In this document: positions 15,524 to 23,923 of the stretch, piece by piece
Layout: each line of letters starts with the position of its first letter
How positions within the stretch are numbered: the stretch's first letter is position 1
Source of the DNA: Tessaracoccus sp. OH4464_COT-324
GTDB lineage: Bacteria > Actinomycetota > Actinomycetes > Propionibacteriales > Propionibacteriaceae
Assembly: GCF_003932855.1 (NCBI RefSeq)
Contig: NZ_RQYZ01000018.1
Coordinates: 1-41,541, forward strand
DNA: 41,541 nucleotides
Direction: 5' to 3'
Translations under genes and position numbers: made by a program
Notes under the pieces: generated by a model
Told to the model about the DNA's origin: nothing
Databases searched by the model: none
What the model saw: only the letters and a program-made list of their open reading frames with translations

Positions 15524-16514
15524 CGTCACGCTCCTCCGAACACTCCTTCGGGAGATAGGCGACGTAGTGGGAGCCGCTCAGCCACACCGCTGAGCGCGTC
15601 ACCGGTGTGATGTGCTGGGTCGAGCCCTCCTGAGTCGCGATTCCATAGCCCGCCAGCGACTCCCGGATGGTCCGGAGTCGACCGGGTTCTCCATCCCAGC
15701 GGGGGATTGTCTCCAGCAGCGCGCGGGTGTAAGGATGCTCAGGCTGGGTGAACACCTCCCGCGCGGTGCCTAGCTCCACAATGTGGCCGCCGTACATCAC
15801 CGCCACCCGGTCGGCGATTTCCGCAGCCAGTGCCAGGTCGTGCGTGATGAAGATCATCGCGAAACCGATGCGCTCCTGCAGCGAGCGCAGGATGCCGATG
15901 ATGGCTTTCTGGGTCAGGACGTCCAACGCGGTGGTTGGCTCGTCGAGTACCACCAGCCGGGGGCACAGCAGTAGGCCGAGGGCGATCAGCACCCGCTGCC
16001 GCATACCGCCGGAGAGCTGATGGGGATACGAGGCGAGGACGCGTTTGGGCTCCAGCATCACCATCTCCAGCAACTCGGTCATCCATCGTTCTAGCTCGGC
16101 GCCCTTTGGGCTACCTGCGTGAGCGTGGGCAGTCTCGACAAAATGCTGGCGAACGGTGAGCAGTGGATTCAGCGAATTCATTGCGCCCTGGAACACCACC
16201 GACATTTCTGTCCACCGTAGGACACGCTCCGCCTCCCCGGACAGAGTGGTCAACTCCACCTGCTGCCCGTTCTTCGTCTCGAACGAGATGCTGCCTGCGG
16301 CCACCCGGCCCCCCTTGGGCAGTAGCCCCAGGATCGCCAGTGCCAGGGTGGTCTTGCCGCAGCCGCTTTCCCCGGCTAGAACCAAGGTCTCCTGAGGGTG
16401 CAATGTGAAGTTCACACCCTCCACCGCCGTCACCGGGCTCCGGTTGGCGGTGTAGGTGATCTCCACCCCGGAGACCTCCAGCAGCGGCCGGTCGCGAGTC
16501 GTCGAAGTGTTCAT
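15516..16514 (-). CDS. ABC transporter ATP-binding protein (DppD/OppD-like)
   Basis: A 332-residue ATPase with Walker A GESGCGKTT (about 49-57), Q-loop VVFQGAMNSLNPLLTV, signature LSGGMRQRVLIALGLLL (about 169-185), Walker B LVVLDEPTTALDV (about 189-201), H-loop FITHDL and the C-terminal oligopeptide-type extension (HPYTRALLETIPRWDG), a feature of the OppD/DppD class that often carries an iron-sulfur or structural element; only one Cys is seen here (KECSEE near the end). ATG at 16514 overlaps the permease stop by 4 bases. A long open frame continuing upstream into the permease gene is antisense-frame noise. Confidence 0.93.
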   Translation of the reverse strand: MNTSTTRDRPLLEVSGVEITYTANRSPVTAVEGVNFTLHPQETLVLAGESGCGKTTLALAILGLLPKGGRVAAGSISFETKNGQQVELTTLSGEAERVLRWTEMSVVFQGAMNSLNPLLTVRQHFVETAHAHAGSPKGAELERWMTELLEMVMLEPKRVLASYPHQLSGGMRQRVLIALGLLLCPRLVVLDEPTTALDVLTQKAIIGILRSLQERIGFAMIFITHDLALAAEIADRVAVMYGGHIVELGTAREVFTQPEHPYTRALLETIPRWDGEPGRLRTIRESLAGYGIATQEGSTQHITPVTRSAVWLSGSHYVAYLPKECSEERDDG

Positions 16515-17425
16515 TGTTGTTGTCCTGCCAGCCGTGGATTCAGGAGCTGCTCCAGGGTACGGGCGAACCAGATTGCGGAGAGTTGGAGCACGCTCACCAC
16601 CAGCAGCGGAGCCATGATTGACCACGCGGCGTTGGTGAAGAACAAAGCCCCCTTGGCCCAGGCGTTGTTGATCATGATTCCCCAGTTGATTCCCGTCATC
16701 GGCGCTAGCCCAAGCAGATAGAGTCCGACCATCGAATACGTGGCGCCCGTCATCGCGAAGATGAAATGGATCATGAGGTAGCTGGCCATGTTCGGCAGGA
16801 TTTCCCGTCCGATAATCACCGGGGTCGAGAGCCCGACGATGCGCGCGGCCTCTACGTACTCCCGCTCCTTCAGGGAGAGCACCTGGGCGCGAACCGCGCG
16901 AAGCAGGCCCGGCCAGCCGAGGGCCCCGAGCAGGAGGGCCAGCATCACCGGACTGTCCATTCGCACGTAGGCTGCCAGCACTACCAGCAACGCGAACTGG
17001 GGAATCGTCAGCATGAAGTCGGTCAGCTGGATCACCAAGGAATCCACCCAGCCGCGCAGGTAAGCAGCCAGAGCTCCCAGCACAACGGCGATACCCGTGG
17101 ACACCGTGGCGGAGAGGACGCTGACGATGATGACGTCTCTGCCGCCGAGCAGGATCATGGTGAAGACGTCGCGCCCGTCGGCGTCCGTACCGAGCGGATA
17201 CTCGGCGGATGGCGGGGTATAAACGAGGTTCGAGTCGGCGGGCGGGACCTCGACGAACCAGGGAAGGATCAGCGCCGCCAAGCACATGAGCAGGAACACC
17301 AGCCCACCGACGGTTCCGGTGATGCTGGAACGCAGCGCGGTGCGCAACCTGCCGCCGTGCCTGCCTGTTTGGGGGACGCCTGCTCGGGCCGCTGGGTCGT
17401 CGCTCGGAAAGAATGTCTGGCTCAT
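16511..17425 (-). CDS. ABC transporter permease (DppC-like)
   Basis: A 304-residue inner-membrane permease with six predicted helices. The first helix (about 38-58) is followed by the periplasmic segment YTPPSAEYPLGTDADGRDVF, the highly conserved family N-terminal motif of DppC/OppC permeases. The EAA-type cytoplasmic loop is EYVEAARIVGLSTPVIIGRE (about 187-206). ATG at 17425 shares one base with the upstream stop (TGATG); the alternative TTG one codon earlier is less likely. Forms the pore with the DppB-like subunit. Confidence 0.93.
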   Translation of the reverse strand: MSQTFFPSDDPAARAGVPQTGRHGGRLRTALRSSITGTVGGLVFLLMCLAALILPWFVEVPPADSNLVYTPPSAEYPLGTDADGRDVFTMILLGGRDVIIVSVLSATVSTGIAVVLGALAAYLRGWVDSLVIQLTDFMLTIPQFALLVVLAAYVRMDSPVMLALLLGALGWPGLLRAVRAQVLSLKEREYVEAARIVGLSTPVIIGREILPNMASYLMIHFIFAMTGATYSMVGLYLLGLAPMTGINWGIMINNAWAKGALFFTNAAWSIMAPLLVVSVLQLSAIWFARTLEQLLNPRLAGQQQ

Positions 17426-18534
17426 CAATGGGCTCCCGCCACGCGAATCCGGGGGTCAATCCGGGAGAGAAGCAGATCAGCTAGCAGGTTGGCTAACACC
17501 ACCGAAACCGTGATGATCAGGATGAATCCCTGAACGACGGGGTAGTCCCGGGCCTCGATCGCGTCGTAGAAGTAGTAGCCGACGCCGTCATACTTGAAGA
17601 TCTGCTCCACCAGGGTCGATCCGCCGACGACGAAGCCCAGTTGAACCGCGAACTGGGTGAACAACGGCAGGATGGCGTTTCGGCCGACGTAGCTCACGTG
17701 GATGCGGGAGCTGGGGAGCCCGCGGGCCCTGGCGCTCACCACGTAGTCGTCCTCCAGAACCTGGGTGGTGGATGATTTCATCTGCAGGATCCATCCCCCG
17801 ACGGAGGTGAGGGTGTAGACGGCGATCGGCAGGGCCGCGTGCGCCAAGGCATCGACGATGAACTCTGCCGTGAACCCAGGGTGGACTCCCGGGGTGACCG
17901 TCCCACGCAGAGCGCTCACGTTGAACCAGCGCAACTGGACGCCGAATACCACGATCACCAGCATGGCCCACATATAGTTGGGCACGGCGTTCAGTGCTGA
18001 GGAGATGTTGGTGACGAGGTGGTCGAGCCAACTGCCGCGCTTGTAAGCGATCAGTACGCCGAACGCAACCCCGATCAGGAAGGACAGCAGCAGCCCGAGC
18101 CCGACGCTGAACAGCGTCCAAGGCAGGTAAGCCAGGATGTAGTCGGTCACCGAGGTGCCGGGAGCGACGATGGACTGGCCCAAGTTGCCCCTGAGCAGGC
18201 CGGTGAGGTAGTCGAGGTACTGCTCCAGCAGTGGGGCGTTCGGATCGTAGGACAACAGCGACGAGGCGCGGGCCAGCGCCTCCTCGCGGCTCAGGCCCTG
18301 CTGACTCATGAGCCGCTGCACGTAGGCTTGGAGCGGGTCCCCGGGCATCCAACGCACCAACACGAAAGACAGGGTGGCCACCGCCCAGATCGTGATCAGG
18401 CTCTTCAGGATGCGGCCCAGGGCGTAGTTGTGCCGGATGCGGTGGCCGAGGCTGGGCCGTGGTGGCCCGCCGGATTCCCGCGCCAGCTCTGGGCTGAGCT
18501 GTGCTGCGTCGTCTGCTCGGGTTGGCTTAGACAT
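17425..18534 (-). CDS. ABC transporter permease (DppB-like)
   Basis: A 369-residue permease. A 35-residue hydrophilic N-terminus precedes the first helix (LITIWAVATLSFVLVRWMPGDP), whose ending RWMPGDP is the hallmark of DppB/OppB proteins. Five more helices follow, with the EAA loop DDYVVSARARGLPSSRIHVS near residue 255. Length is slightly above the family average because of the N-terminal extension. It starts only 7 bases after the oxidoreductase stop on the minus strand and has no clear ribosome site, so translation is probably coupled to that gene. Confidence 0.92.
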   Translation of the reverse strand: MSKPTRADDAAQLSPELARESGGPPRPSLGHRIRHNYALGRILKSLITIWAVATLSFVLVRWMPGDPLQAYVQRLMSQQGLSREEALARASSLLSYDPNAPLLEQYLDYLTGLLRGNLGQSIVAPGTSVTDYILAYLPWTLFSVGLGLLLSFLIGVAFGVLIAYKRGSWLDHLVTNISSALNAVPNYMWAMLVIVVFGVQLRWFNVSALRGTVTPGVHPGFTAEFIVDALAHAALPIAVYTLTSVGGWILQMKSSTTQVLEDDYVVSARARGLPSSRIHVSYVGRNAILPLFTQFAVQLGFVVGGSTLVEQIFKYDGVGYYFYDAIEARDYPVVQGFILIITVSVVLANLLADLLLSRIDPRIRVAGAH

Positions 18535-18541
18535 GGTCGGG

Positions 18542-19654
18542 CTAGAAAGAAGTGCTCAGCTCGACGACCTGCCCGCAGCGGGCAGACTCGATGGCAGCGG
18601 TCATGATCTCCAATGCGTGTCGGGCCTTGTGGGCATCGGCGACGGGGCGCTCGCCACTGCGGACGCAATCGACCAAATGTTCCATCAACATCGCGCGGTG
18701 CAGCTGCTTTTCTCGCACGTTGTCGGCTTGCGTCAGTTCGCCCGGATCCAGCCAGCCGTCGACACCGGGGGTCAGATCTTGGACGAAGACTTCGAGCGGG
18801 TCGGAATCGCGATGGTAGATTGCCATCGCGCCGCGCCTGCCGAAAATCTCTACTTTGGGAGCCTTCGAAGCCAGTACGTTGAACGTCGCGTCCACCACGG
18901 CGAAGGTCGATTCGCCGAAGTCGAGCATGAGAAGGAAGTTGTCCGGGGTGGTTACGGGCACCTCAAGTCCTCCAAAAGGCCCAGTGCCGCGCACCGTGCG
19001 CACGGGCTCGGTGATACCGGCGAACGCCGAGACCCGCCGGGCCGGCCCCAACAGCGTGGTGATTTCCTGGATGCCGTAGACACCCATGTCGAACAGGGGG
19101 CCGCCGCCAGGCTGGTAGAACCAGGTGGGGTCAAATGGCCAGCCGTCGGGCCCGCCCCCGGGGCCGCCGTGGGAGCTGCGCACGCGCGCGAAGCACACCT
19201 TCCCGATTCGGCCTTCGACGATGAGGCGGCGGGCCTCGCGGTATTGGGCGTAGAGTGTGTCTGGGGGAGCGCACACGAAGACGAGGTCTCGTCGCGTGGC
19301 CTCTTCAATGAGTTCGTTCGCTTCTGCCACAGTGGTGGCTAACGGCTTCTCGCTCAGCAGGTGCCGTCCACTGCGCAGGATTTCCAGCGAGGTCTCGGCG
19401 TGCACTGAAATGGGGGTGAGGTTTGCTACTGCTTCGACGCGGTCGTCGCGCAGCATCTGGGCTAGCGAAGTGTAGACGGTGTCGATGCCGAACTTCTGCG
19501 CGGTTTGTTGCGCGTGCTGGGGTACGACGTCGGCCACGGCGACCACCTCGACTTTGTCTCGAATGGGGCCGAGGTTGGGCAGGTAGCCGTCCTCGTCGCC
19601 CGCGATCATGCCGGCTCCGAGAATCCCGAACCTTAGCGGCGTTTGCTGGGTCAT
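18542..19654 (-). CDS. Gfo/Idh/MocA-family oxidoreductase
   Basis: A 370-residue NAD(P)-dependent sugar-type oxidoreductase. The Rossmann loop GILGAGMIAG (10-19) is followed by the second strand EVVAVADV; the catalytic-site motif EKP is intact in HLLSEKPLATT (about 97-107). The C-terminal domain has the GGPLFDMGVYGIQEI helix that positions the catalytic histidine region; Asp-Met-Gly is seen in place of the more usual Asp-x-x-x-His segment. AGGAG precedes the ATG at 19654. It is the first gene of the transporter operon, divergent from the ROK repressor gene, so it probably acts on the imported sugar. Confidence 0.9.
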   Translation of the reverse strand: MTQQTPLRFGILGAGMIAGDEDGYLPNLGPIRDKVEVVAVADVVPQHAQQTAQKFGIDTVYTSLAQMLRDDRVEAVANLTPISVHAETSLEILRSGRHLLSEKPLATTVAEANELIEEATRRDLVFVCAPPDTLYAQYREARRLIVEGRIGKVCFARVRSSHGGPGGGPDGWPFDPTWFYQPGGGPLFDMGVYGIQEITTLLGPARRVSAFAGITEPVRTVRGTGPFGGLEVPVTTPDNFLLMLDFGESTFAVVDATFNVLASKAPKVEIFGRRGAMAIYHRDSDPLEVFVQDLTPGVDGWLDPGELTQADNVREKQLHRAMLMEHLVDCVRSGERPVADAHKARHALEIMTAAIESARCGQVVELSTSF

Positions 19655-19681
19655 GGCACTCCTTGCTTCGTTGCACAAGAT

Positions 19682-19696
19682 TATTAATAGTATTAA
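19682..19696. promoter_or_regulatory. Palindromic AT-rich operator in the divergent promoter region
   Basis: TTAATA-G-TATTAA (19684-19696) is a perfect inverted repeat with one centre base, set in an otherwise GC-rich chromosome and preceded by TA so that TATTAAT occupies 19682-19688. It lies between the divergent oxidoreductase/transporter operon and the ROK repressor gene. ROK (NagC/Mlc/XylR) repressors typically bind AT-rich palindromes, so this is the likely autoregulatory operator. TATTAAT recurs at 20931 before the other arm of the cluster. Confidence 0.65.
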
Positions 19697-19736
19697 CTAA
19701 GACGTTTGAGTTGGCAACACCCCGGGGAGGATTGAC

Positions 19737-20918
19737 ATGCCGACGACCGATGGCCAGCCGACGGGCAAGGGCCCGAAGCTCATCCGCGAGATGAATCAGC
19801 GCGTGCTGTTCGACTCGCTCCTGCGGCAGGGGCCAACGACGCGCCCGGAGTTGGCGCGCGCGTCGGGTCTTTCCCAGCCCACCGTCATCGCTGCGCTGAA
19901 CGAGCTTGTGGAGGCGCGACTTGTTGTCCCGGTGGGCAATGATGCGCGTGAGTTGGGGCGGCCGGCCAAGCTCTACCAGGCGAATGCGGCGGCGGCGTCG
20001 GTGATCGCCATAGACATCGGTCGGGTGTGGGTGCGAGTGGCGGTGGTGGACATTGCAGGCGGCGAGCTTTACCGTCACGACGTGCGCAACGTGGCCAGAA
20101 GCGCGACCTCCCTGGTGGAGCTAATCTCTGCGGAGGTGTCCCAGGCCAAAGCTAAGTCGCAGGTGGAGCCGGGGCGAATGCATGCGGTCATCGGTTCGCC
20201 GGGGGTGTTCGCGCCGAAGCGTGGGGTGGTGGACTACGCTGACCAGCTGCCTGGTTGGCATCGGCCCAGGCTCGTCAGCCTGCTCGTCGAGGAGCTGGGC
20301 ATGCAGGTGCAGATCGAGAATGATGTAAACCTGGCCGCTCTCGCCGAGTCGATTCACGGCCGGGCCAGCCGCTACGAGTCCTTTGCCTACTTCCACATCG
20401 GCACCGGAGCAGGCCTAGCGACCGTCATCAACGGTAGGCTCCACCGGGGTTTTCATGGGGCTGCGGGCGAGTTGGCCTATCTGCTGACCACGACAGGGGC
20501 TGACGGTGGCGTGCGAGTGCTGGAGGACATCGTCTCGGCGCGAGCGCTCACTTCGTCGGCTCGGGAGGTGGGGCTGGAGGACCCCGCCCCGGAGGCCGTG
20601 CTGCGATCGGCGGCTGCCGGAGATCCGAAGGCCAGACGGGTGATGGATCGCTTCATCGAGGGCATCTCGGCAGCCGTGATCGCCATCAATGCCGTGCTCG
20701 ACCCCGAGTGCATCATCCTGGGCGGCGGCATCGGCACCTGCCTTCAGGATTATGTCGCCGAGATAGGCGACGCCGTGGCGCGGCGCAGCCCGTTCCATGT
20801 CGACCTAGCCATCGCGGATCTCCATGCGGACGCCACACTGCGTGGGGCCATCGACCTGGGTCTTAGGGTCGCTCGTGACTCCGCGTTCGAGTTGGGGTTG
20901 CAGCAGGGCACCTCTTGA
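19737..20918 (+). CDS. ROK-family transcriptional repressor (NagC/XylR-like)
   Basis: A 393-residue regulator: winged helix-turn-helix at about residues 15-65 (GPTTRPELARASGLSQPTVI), then a ROK sugar-kinase-like domain (about 85-385) with IDIGRVWVRVAVVD instead of the kinase phosphate loop DxGGTK, consistent with sugar sensing without catalysis. The substrate-binding segment GFHGAAGELAYL lacks the zinc-binding His, and the CxCGxxGC motif of NagC/Mlc is absent. GGGAGG precedes the ATG. Divergent from the transporter operon and followed by three metabolic genes: most likely the local repressor, released by an imported sugar or its phosphate. Confidence 0.92.
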   Translation: MPTTDGQPTGKGPKLIREMNQRVLFDSLLRQGPTTRPELARASGLSQPTVIAALNELVEARLVVPVGNDARELGRPAKLYQANAAAASVIAIDIGRVWVRVAVVDIAGGELYRHDVRNVARSATSLVELISAEVSQAKAKSQVEPGRMHAVIGSPGVFAPKRGVVDYADQLPGWHRPRLVSLLVEELGMQVQIENDVNLAALAESIHGRASRYESFAYFHIGTGAGLATVINGRLHRGFHGAAGELAYLLTTTGADGGVRVLEDIVSARALTSSAREVGLEDPAPEAVLRSAAAGDPKARRVMDRFIEGISAAVIAINAVLDPECIILGGGIGTCLQDYVAEIGDAVARRSPFHVDLAIADLHADATLRGAIDLGLRVARDSAFELGLQQGTS

Positions 20919-20944
20919 CAAAAGTTTGCCTATTAATGAATACT
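20915..20944 (+). promoter_or_regulatory. Promoter with overlapping operator-like site before the second oxidoreductase gene
   Basis: TTGACA at 20915-20920 (overlapping the repressor stop codon) and AATACT at 20939-20944, spacer 18. TATTAATGAATA (20931-20942) lies between and over the -10, sharing TATTAAT with the operator at 19682 and carrying TATT/AATA dyad symmetry. A ROK repressor bound here would block RNA polymerase. Inferred from sequence only. Confidence 0.55.
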
Positions 20945-20990
20945 CCTTAGAAAAGCCCCATGGACGGGGCGACTACCTGAGGTGAATCTC

Positions 20991-22028
20991 GTGACTACCA
21001 TCAACTTCGCAATCGTCGGGCTGGATCACTGGTACTCCGCCCTGCCGCTGGCTCGGGGGCTGAACCAGCACCCCGAAGCCGCGCTGCGCCTCATCGTCGA
21101 CCGCGACCCAGTGCGCGGGCAGACCATCGCCGACGAGTTGGGGGTGCCCTTCTCCCTCTCCGTCGAAGACGCCCTGGGCTCGGCCGAGATCGACGCGGTG
21201 GGCTGTTTCTTCAGCGTCGACAGGAATCCGGAGCTCTGCATCGCGGCCGCCGCGGCGGGCAAACACATCGTCTCCATCAAACCGCTGGCGCGGACCCTGG
21301 ATGAGGCGAGCGCTATCGTCCACGCCGTCGAACAGGCCGGCGTGCAGTTCGTCCCCGCAGAATCACGTTCGCGCATGACTGAACAGAACCAGCGGCTCTT
21401 CGAACTGGTGCGCTCCGGCCGCCTGGGCCAGGTGGTCTCGGCCAACTTCACGCTGTGCGGGGTGCTGCCGAGGGCCTGGGAAGGCACCGAATCGCCCGGC
21501 TGGTGGGTCGAAGCCGACAAGGCACCCGGCGGTGGCTGGATAGACCACGCGATCTACCAGATCGATCGACTGCGCTGGCTGCTGGGGGCGGAGCCCATCG
21601 AAGTGCTCGGCTCAGTGGCCAACCTGCGCTACCCGGAGCTGCCCGTCGAGGACTACGGGCACGCCATCTTCACCTTCTCCGACGGGTCCGTCGCCACGTT
21701 GGAGGACACCTGGACCGGGGCCGACGGGGCCTGGCGGATCACCACCACCATCAACGGGACCCTGGGCTCACTGGCCATGGACACCACAGACCCGGGCATC
21801 CGGATACTCAGCAGCGGAGAGGGAGGGCCCAGCTGGGAGCGTCTCGCCCCGCTGGACGACGACTCCGACATGATCCAACCCCTGATCGACCGCATCCGGG
21901 GCGAACAGAACTCGCTCGGCACCGTCCGCGACGCCTGGCGCAACCTCGCCGCAGCCCGGGCCTTCTACGACGCTGCGGCTGCCGGGTGCCGGAGGGCCGT
22001 GCCGGGCCTCCCGGAGCGAAACTCCTGA
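20991..22028 (+). CDS. Divergent Gfo/Idh/MocA-family protein
   Basis: A 345-residue protein with the two-domain Gfo/Idh/MocA fold: N-terminal nucleotide-binding part (INFAIVGLDHWYSALPLARG) and C-terminal sheet domain (GGGWIDHAIYQIDRLRWLLG, about 176-195, with a likely catalytic-region His). It departs from the family at two key sites: the GxGxxG loop reads GLDHWYS and the EKP motif reads IKP (HIVSIKPLA). So cofactor handling or chemistry may differ from the first oxidoreductase. The GTG at 20991 is chosen because GAGGTGA stands six bases before it. Downstream lie a ROK kinase and an N-deacetylase. Confidence 0.85.
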   Translation: MTTINFAIVGLDHWYSALPLARGLNQHPEAALRLIVDRDPVRGQTIADELGVPFSLSVEDALGSAEIDAVGCFFSVDRNPELCIAAAAAGKHIVSIKPLARTLDEASAIVHAVEQAGVQFVPAESRSRMTEQNQRLFELVRSGRLGQVVSANFTLCGVLPRAWEGTESPGWWVEADKAPGGGWIDHAIYQIDRLRWLLGAEPIEVLGSVANLRYPELPVEDYGHAIFTFSDGSVATLEDTWTGADGAWRITTTINGTLGSLAMDTTDPGIRILSSGEGGPSWERLAPLDDDSDMIQPLIDRIRGEQNSLGTVRDAWRNLAAARAFYDAAAAGCRRAVPGLPERNS

Positions 22029-22116
22029 TCGAACAGCAACTCCGATGGATCTCGAGCAGCAGGAGCCCCACCCGCCGGCGGGCGCCCGGGGCGGGGCATC
22101 GCAGGAGCGAGCACGG

Positions 22117-23019
22117 ATGGTGCCGCCCGCCTTGGCAATCGACATCGGGGGCACCAAAACCGCGTTCGCCAAGGTGGAAGACGGTGGCCGGATCAGCGAA
22201 ACATTCCGGGTCCCAACGCCGGCGCCGATGACAGCGCGCGACGCTGCGCTAAGCGAACTCAGGCGGCACATCAGACGCGCGGCGCGGTGGGGCCCTCACT
22301 TCGATCGGTGCATCGTGGTGCGCCCCGGGCTGCTCGCGGACCACGACGAGGTCAACCTGTCCCCGAACACGCCAGCCTGGGAGGACGCAGCCCTGGCGCG
22401 GCTGTTGCGGGAAGAACTCGGCGACCTCCCAACACGCTTCGAGAACGACGTGCGGGCCGCGGCATACGGTGAGGCGGTCGCGGGGCGGCTGAGAGACGTC
22501 GAACCGGGGCTTTACGTGAACTTGGGGACCGGCGTGGCGGCCGCGCTGATCGTCGGGGGCCGCATCGTCGTCGGAGCCCATCGGGCGGCGGGCGAGATCG
22601 GCTACATGCGTCCGGGCGCTTTGGCAAGCCCCGTCAGGAACGAGGGCACGCCTCCCGCGCCCCTGGAAGAACTCCTCGGCGGGCCCGCGCTGGCCAAGCG
22701 GGCGTCGAGGCTGCTCGGCAAGGCCATCAGCGCACACGAATTATTCGCGTCGCGCGACCCGCTGGCCTGCGCCATCGTCGGTGAGGCGGCGGCGCTGCTG
22801 GCCACGATGCTTGGGAACCTGTGCACGCTGGTGGACCCGGCGCGCATCGTGTTCGGTGGCGGTTTGGCCCGCTCGTTCGACCGCTGGGCCCCCATCGTCC
22901 GGGCCCACATGGTGGCAGGCTTCCCCTACCCCCCTGAGCTGGCCGTCTCCCGGCGTGTCGCGGACGGTTCGCTCTTCGGCGCGGCTCTGCTGTGCCAGGC
23001 CGAGCCACCCCACGAATGA
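22117..23019 (+). CDS. ROK-family sugar kinase
   Basis: A 300-residue protein with the ROK kinase phosphate loop IDIGGTKTAFAKVE (9-22), a catalytic-base region FENDVRAAAYGEA (END motif, about 107-119), the second nucleotide-binding stretch LGTGVAAALIVGG (about 135-147) and VFGGGLA near 248. The usual GEIGH reads GEIGY and there is no CxCGxxGC zinc site, so it belongs to zinc-free ROK proteins. Expected to phosphorylate a hexose or amino sugar. ATG at 22117 follows AGGAGCGAG and brings the phosphate loop near the N-terminus; an ATG at 22045 would add 24 low-complexity residues. Confidence 0.88.
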   Translation: MVPPALAIDIGGTKTAFAKVEDGGRISETFRVPTPAPMTARDAALSELRRHIRRAARWGPHFDRCIVVRPGLLADHDEVNLSPNTPAWEDAALARLLREELGDLPTRFENDVRAAAYGEAVAGRLRDVEPGLYVNLGTGVAAALIVGGRIVVGAHRAAGEIGYMRPGALASPVRNEGTPPAPLEELLGGPALAKRASRLLGKAISAHELFASRDPLACAIVGEAAALLATMLGNLCTLVDPARIVFGGGLARSFDRWAPIVRAHMVAGFPYPPELAVSRRVADGSLFGAALLCQAEPPHE

Positions 23020-23051
23020 TGCTCGGGAACGAGAAAGGCAGGAACTCACCG

Positions 23052-23861
23052 GTGAGAAGTGTGCGAGTGTTGATGTTCGGGGCGCATCCCGACGACTGCG
23101 AGTTCGAATGCTCCGGCTTGGCGGCCCTCGTCACCCAAGCGGGTGGAACCGTCGGATTCGTTTCCGCCACCGATGGCTCTAGCGGGCACCATCAGATGGC
23201 CGGAGCTGAGCTGGTGGAGCGTCGTCGCCTGGAAGCTGAGGCGGGAGCCGCCGTGGTCCGGGCGAGCGTGACAAACCTCGGATTCACGGATGGGTGGCTG
23301 TTCGCCGATCGCGCGTTGCGGGAGGCCGTGATCTCCACCATCAGAACGTTCGAGCCCGACGTCGTCGTGTGCCCGCGCCCTTCCGACTACCACCCCGACC
23401 ATCGGGCGATCGCGACCGCGGTGCAGGATGCGGGGTATCTGCTCATGGTGCCGGGCATCGTTCCCGACGTTCCGGTGTCGGGAAAGCGTCCGATCATCCT
23501 CCACGTCTACGACCCGTTCACCGAGCCGAGGCCCTTCCGCCCCGACATCGTGGTCGATATCGACCCGGTAGTGGAGAGAAAAATTGACGCCATTCTGGCT
23601 CACGAGAGCCAGGTCCGCGAATGGCTGCCGCACATCAACGGGTTCGCCGCCGATGTGCCGGCTGAGGAACCCGCTCGCACCCAGTTTCTGCGGCAGCGTG
23701 AACGGTCGAAGGCCAACCGAATCGCGGAAAAGTACGCGACGCATCTGCGAGAGCGTTACGGGCGCACCCCCTCTGCGGCGGAGGCCTACGAGATCTCCGA
23801 GTACGGCGCGAGCGTCGAGGCGGATCAGGTTTACGAACTGCTCGGCCTGCTTCAGCAGTGA
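23052..23861 (+). CDS. PIG-L family N-deacetylase
   Basis: A 269-residue member of the PIG-L/LmbE family, zinc enzymes that deacetylate N-acetylglucosamine-containing molecules (GlcNAc-PI, mycothiol precursor, diacetylchitobiose). Zinc and catalytic motif FGAHPDDCEFECSG is at residues 8-21 (AHPDD) and the second metal-binding segment YHPDHRAIATAV near 111-122. GTG at 23052 follows AGGA and places AHPDD at the normal distance; ATGs at 23016/23019 overlapping the kinase stop are alternatives. Mycothiol MshB is possible in principle, but its place in a sugar transport regulon suggests deacetylation of an imported N-acetylated sugar (inference). Confidence 0.9.
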   Translation: MRSVRVLMFGAHPDDCEFECSGLAALVTQAGGTVGFVSATDGSSGHHQMAGAELVERRRLEAEAGAAVVRASVTNLGFTDGWLFADRALREAVISTIRTFEPDVVVCPRPSDYHPDHRAIATAVQDAGYLLMVPGIVPDVPVSGKRPIILHVYDPFTEPRPFRPDIVVDIDPVVERKIDAILAHESQVREWLPHINGFAADVPAEEPARTQFLRQRERSKANRIAEKYATHLRERYGRTPSAAEAYEISEYGASVEADQVYELLGLLQQ

Positions 23862-23923
23862 CGGTTGGCGGCCTCGTTCTCCCGGCGAGTGCGGGCCGCG
23901 CCGCGGCGGCTAGGATCGAGGGT

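Noticed and set aside
15516-17459. Extension of the second ATPase frame far upstream
   Set aside because: The upstream part is an alternate frame of the permease gene; the ATG at 16514 with ATGA overlap and the family N-terminus define the real start.
17425-18534. Nickel or dipeptide transport as the role of the ABC system
   Set aside because: Possible by family name, but the sugar-type repressor, kinase, oxidoreductases and deacetylase around it make a carbohydrate ligand the better inference.
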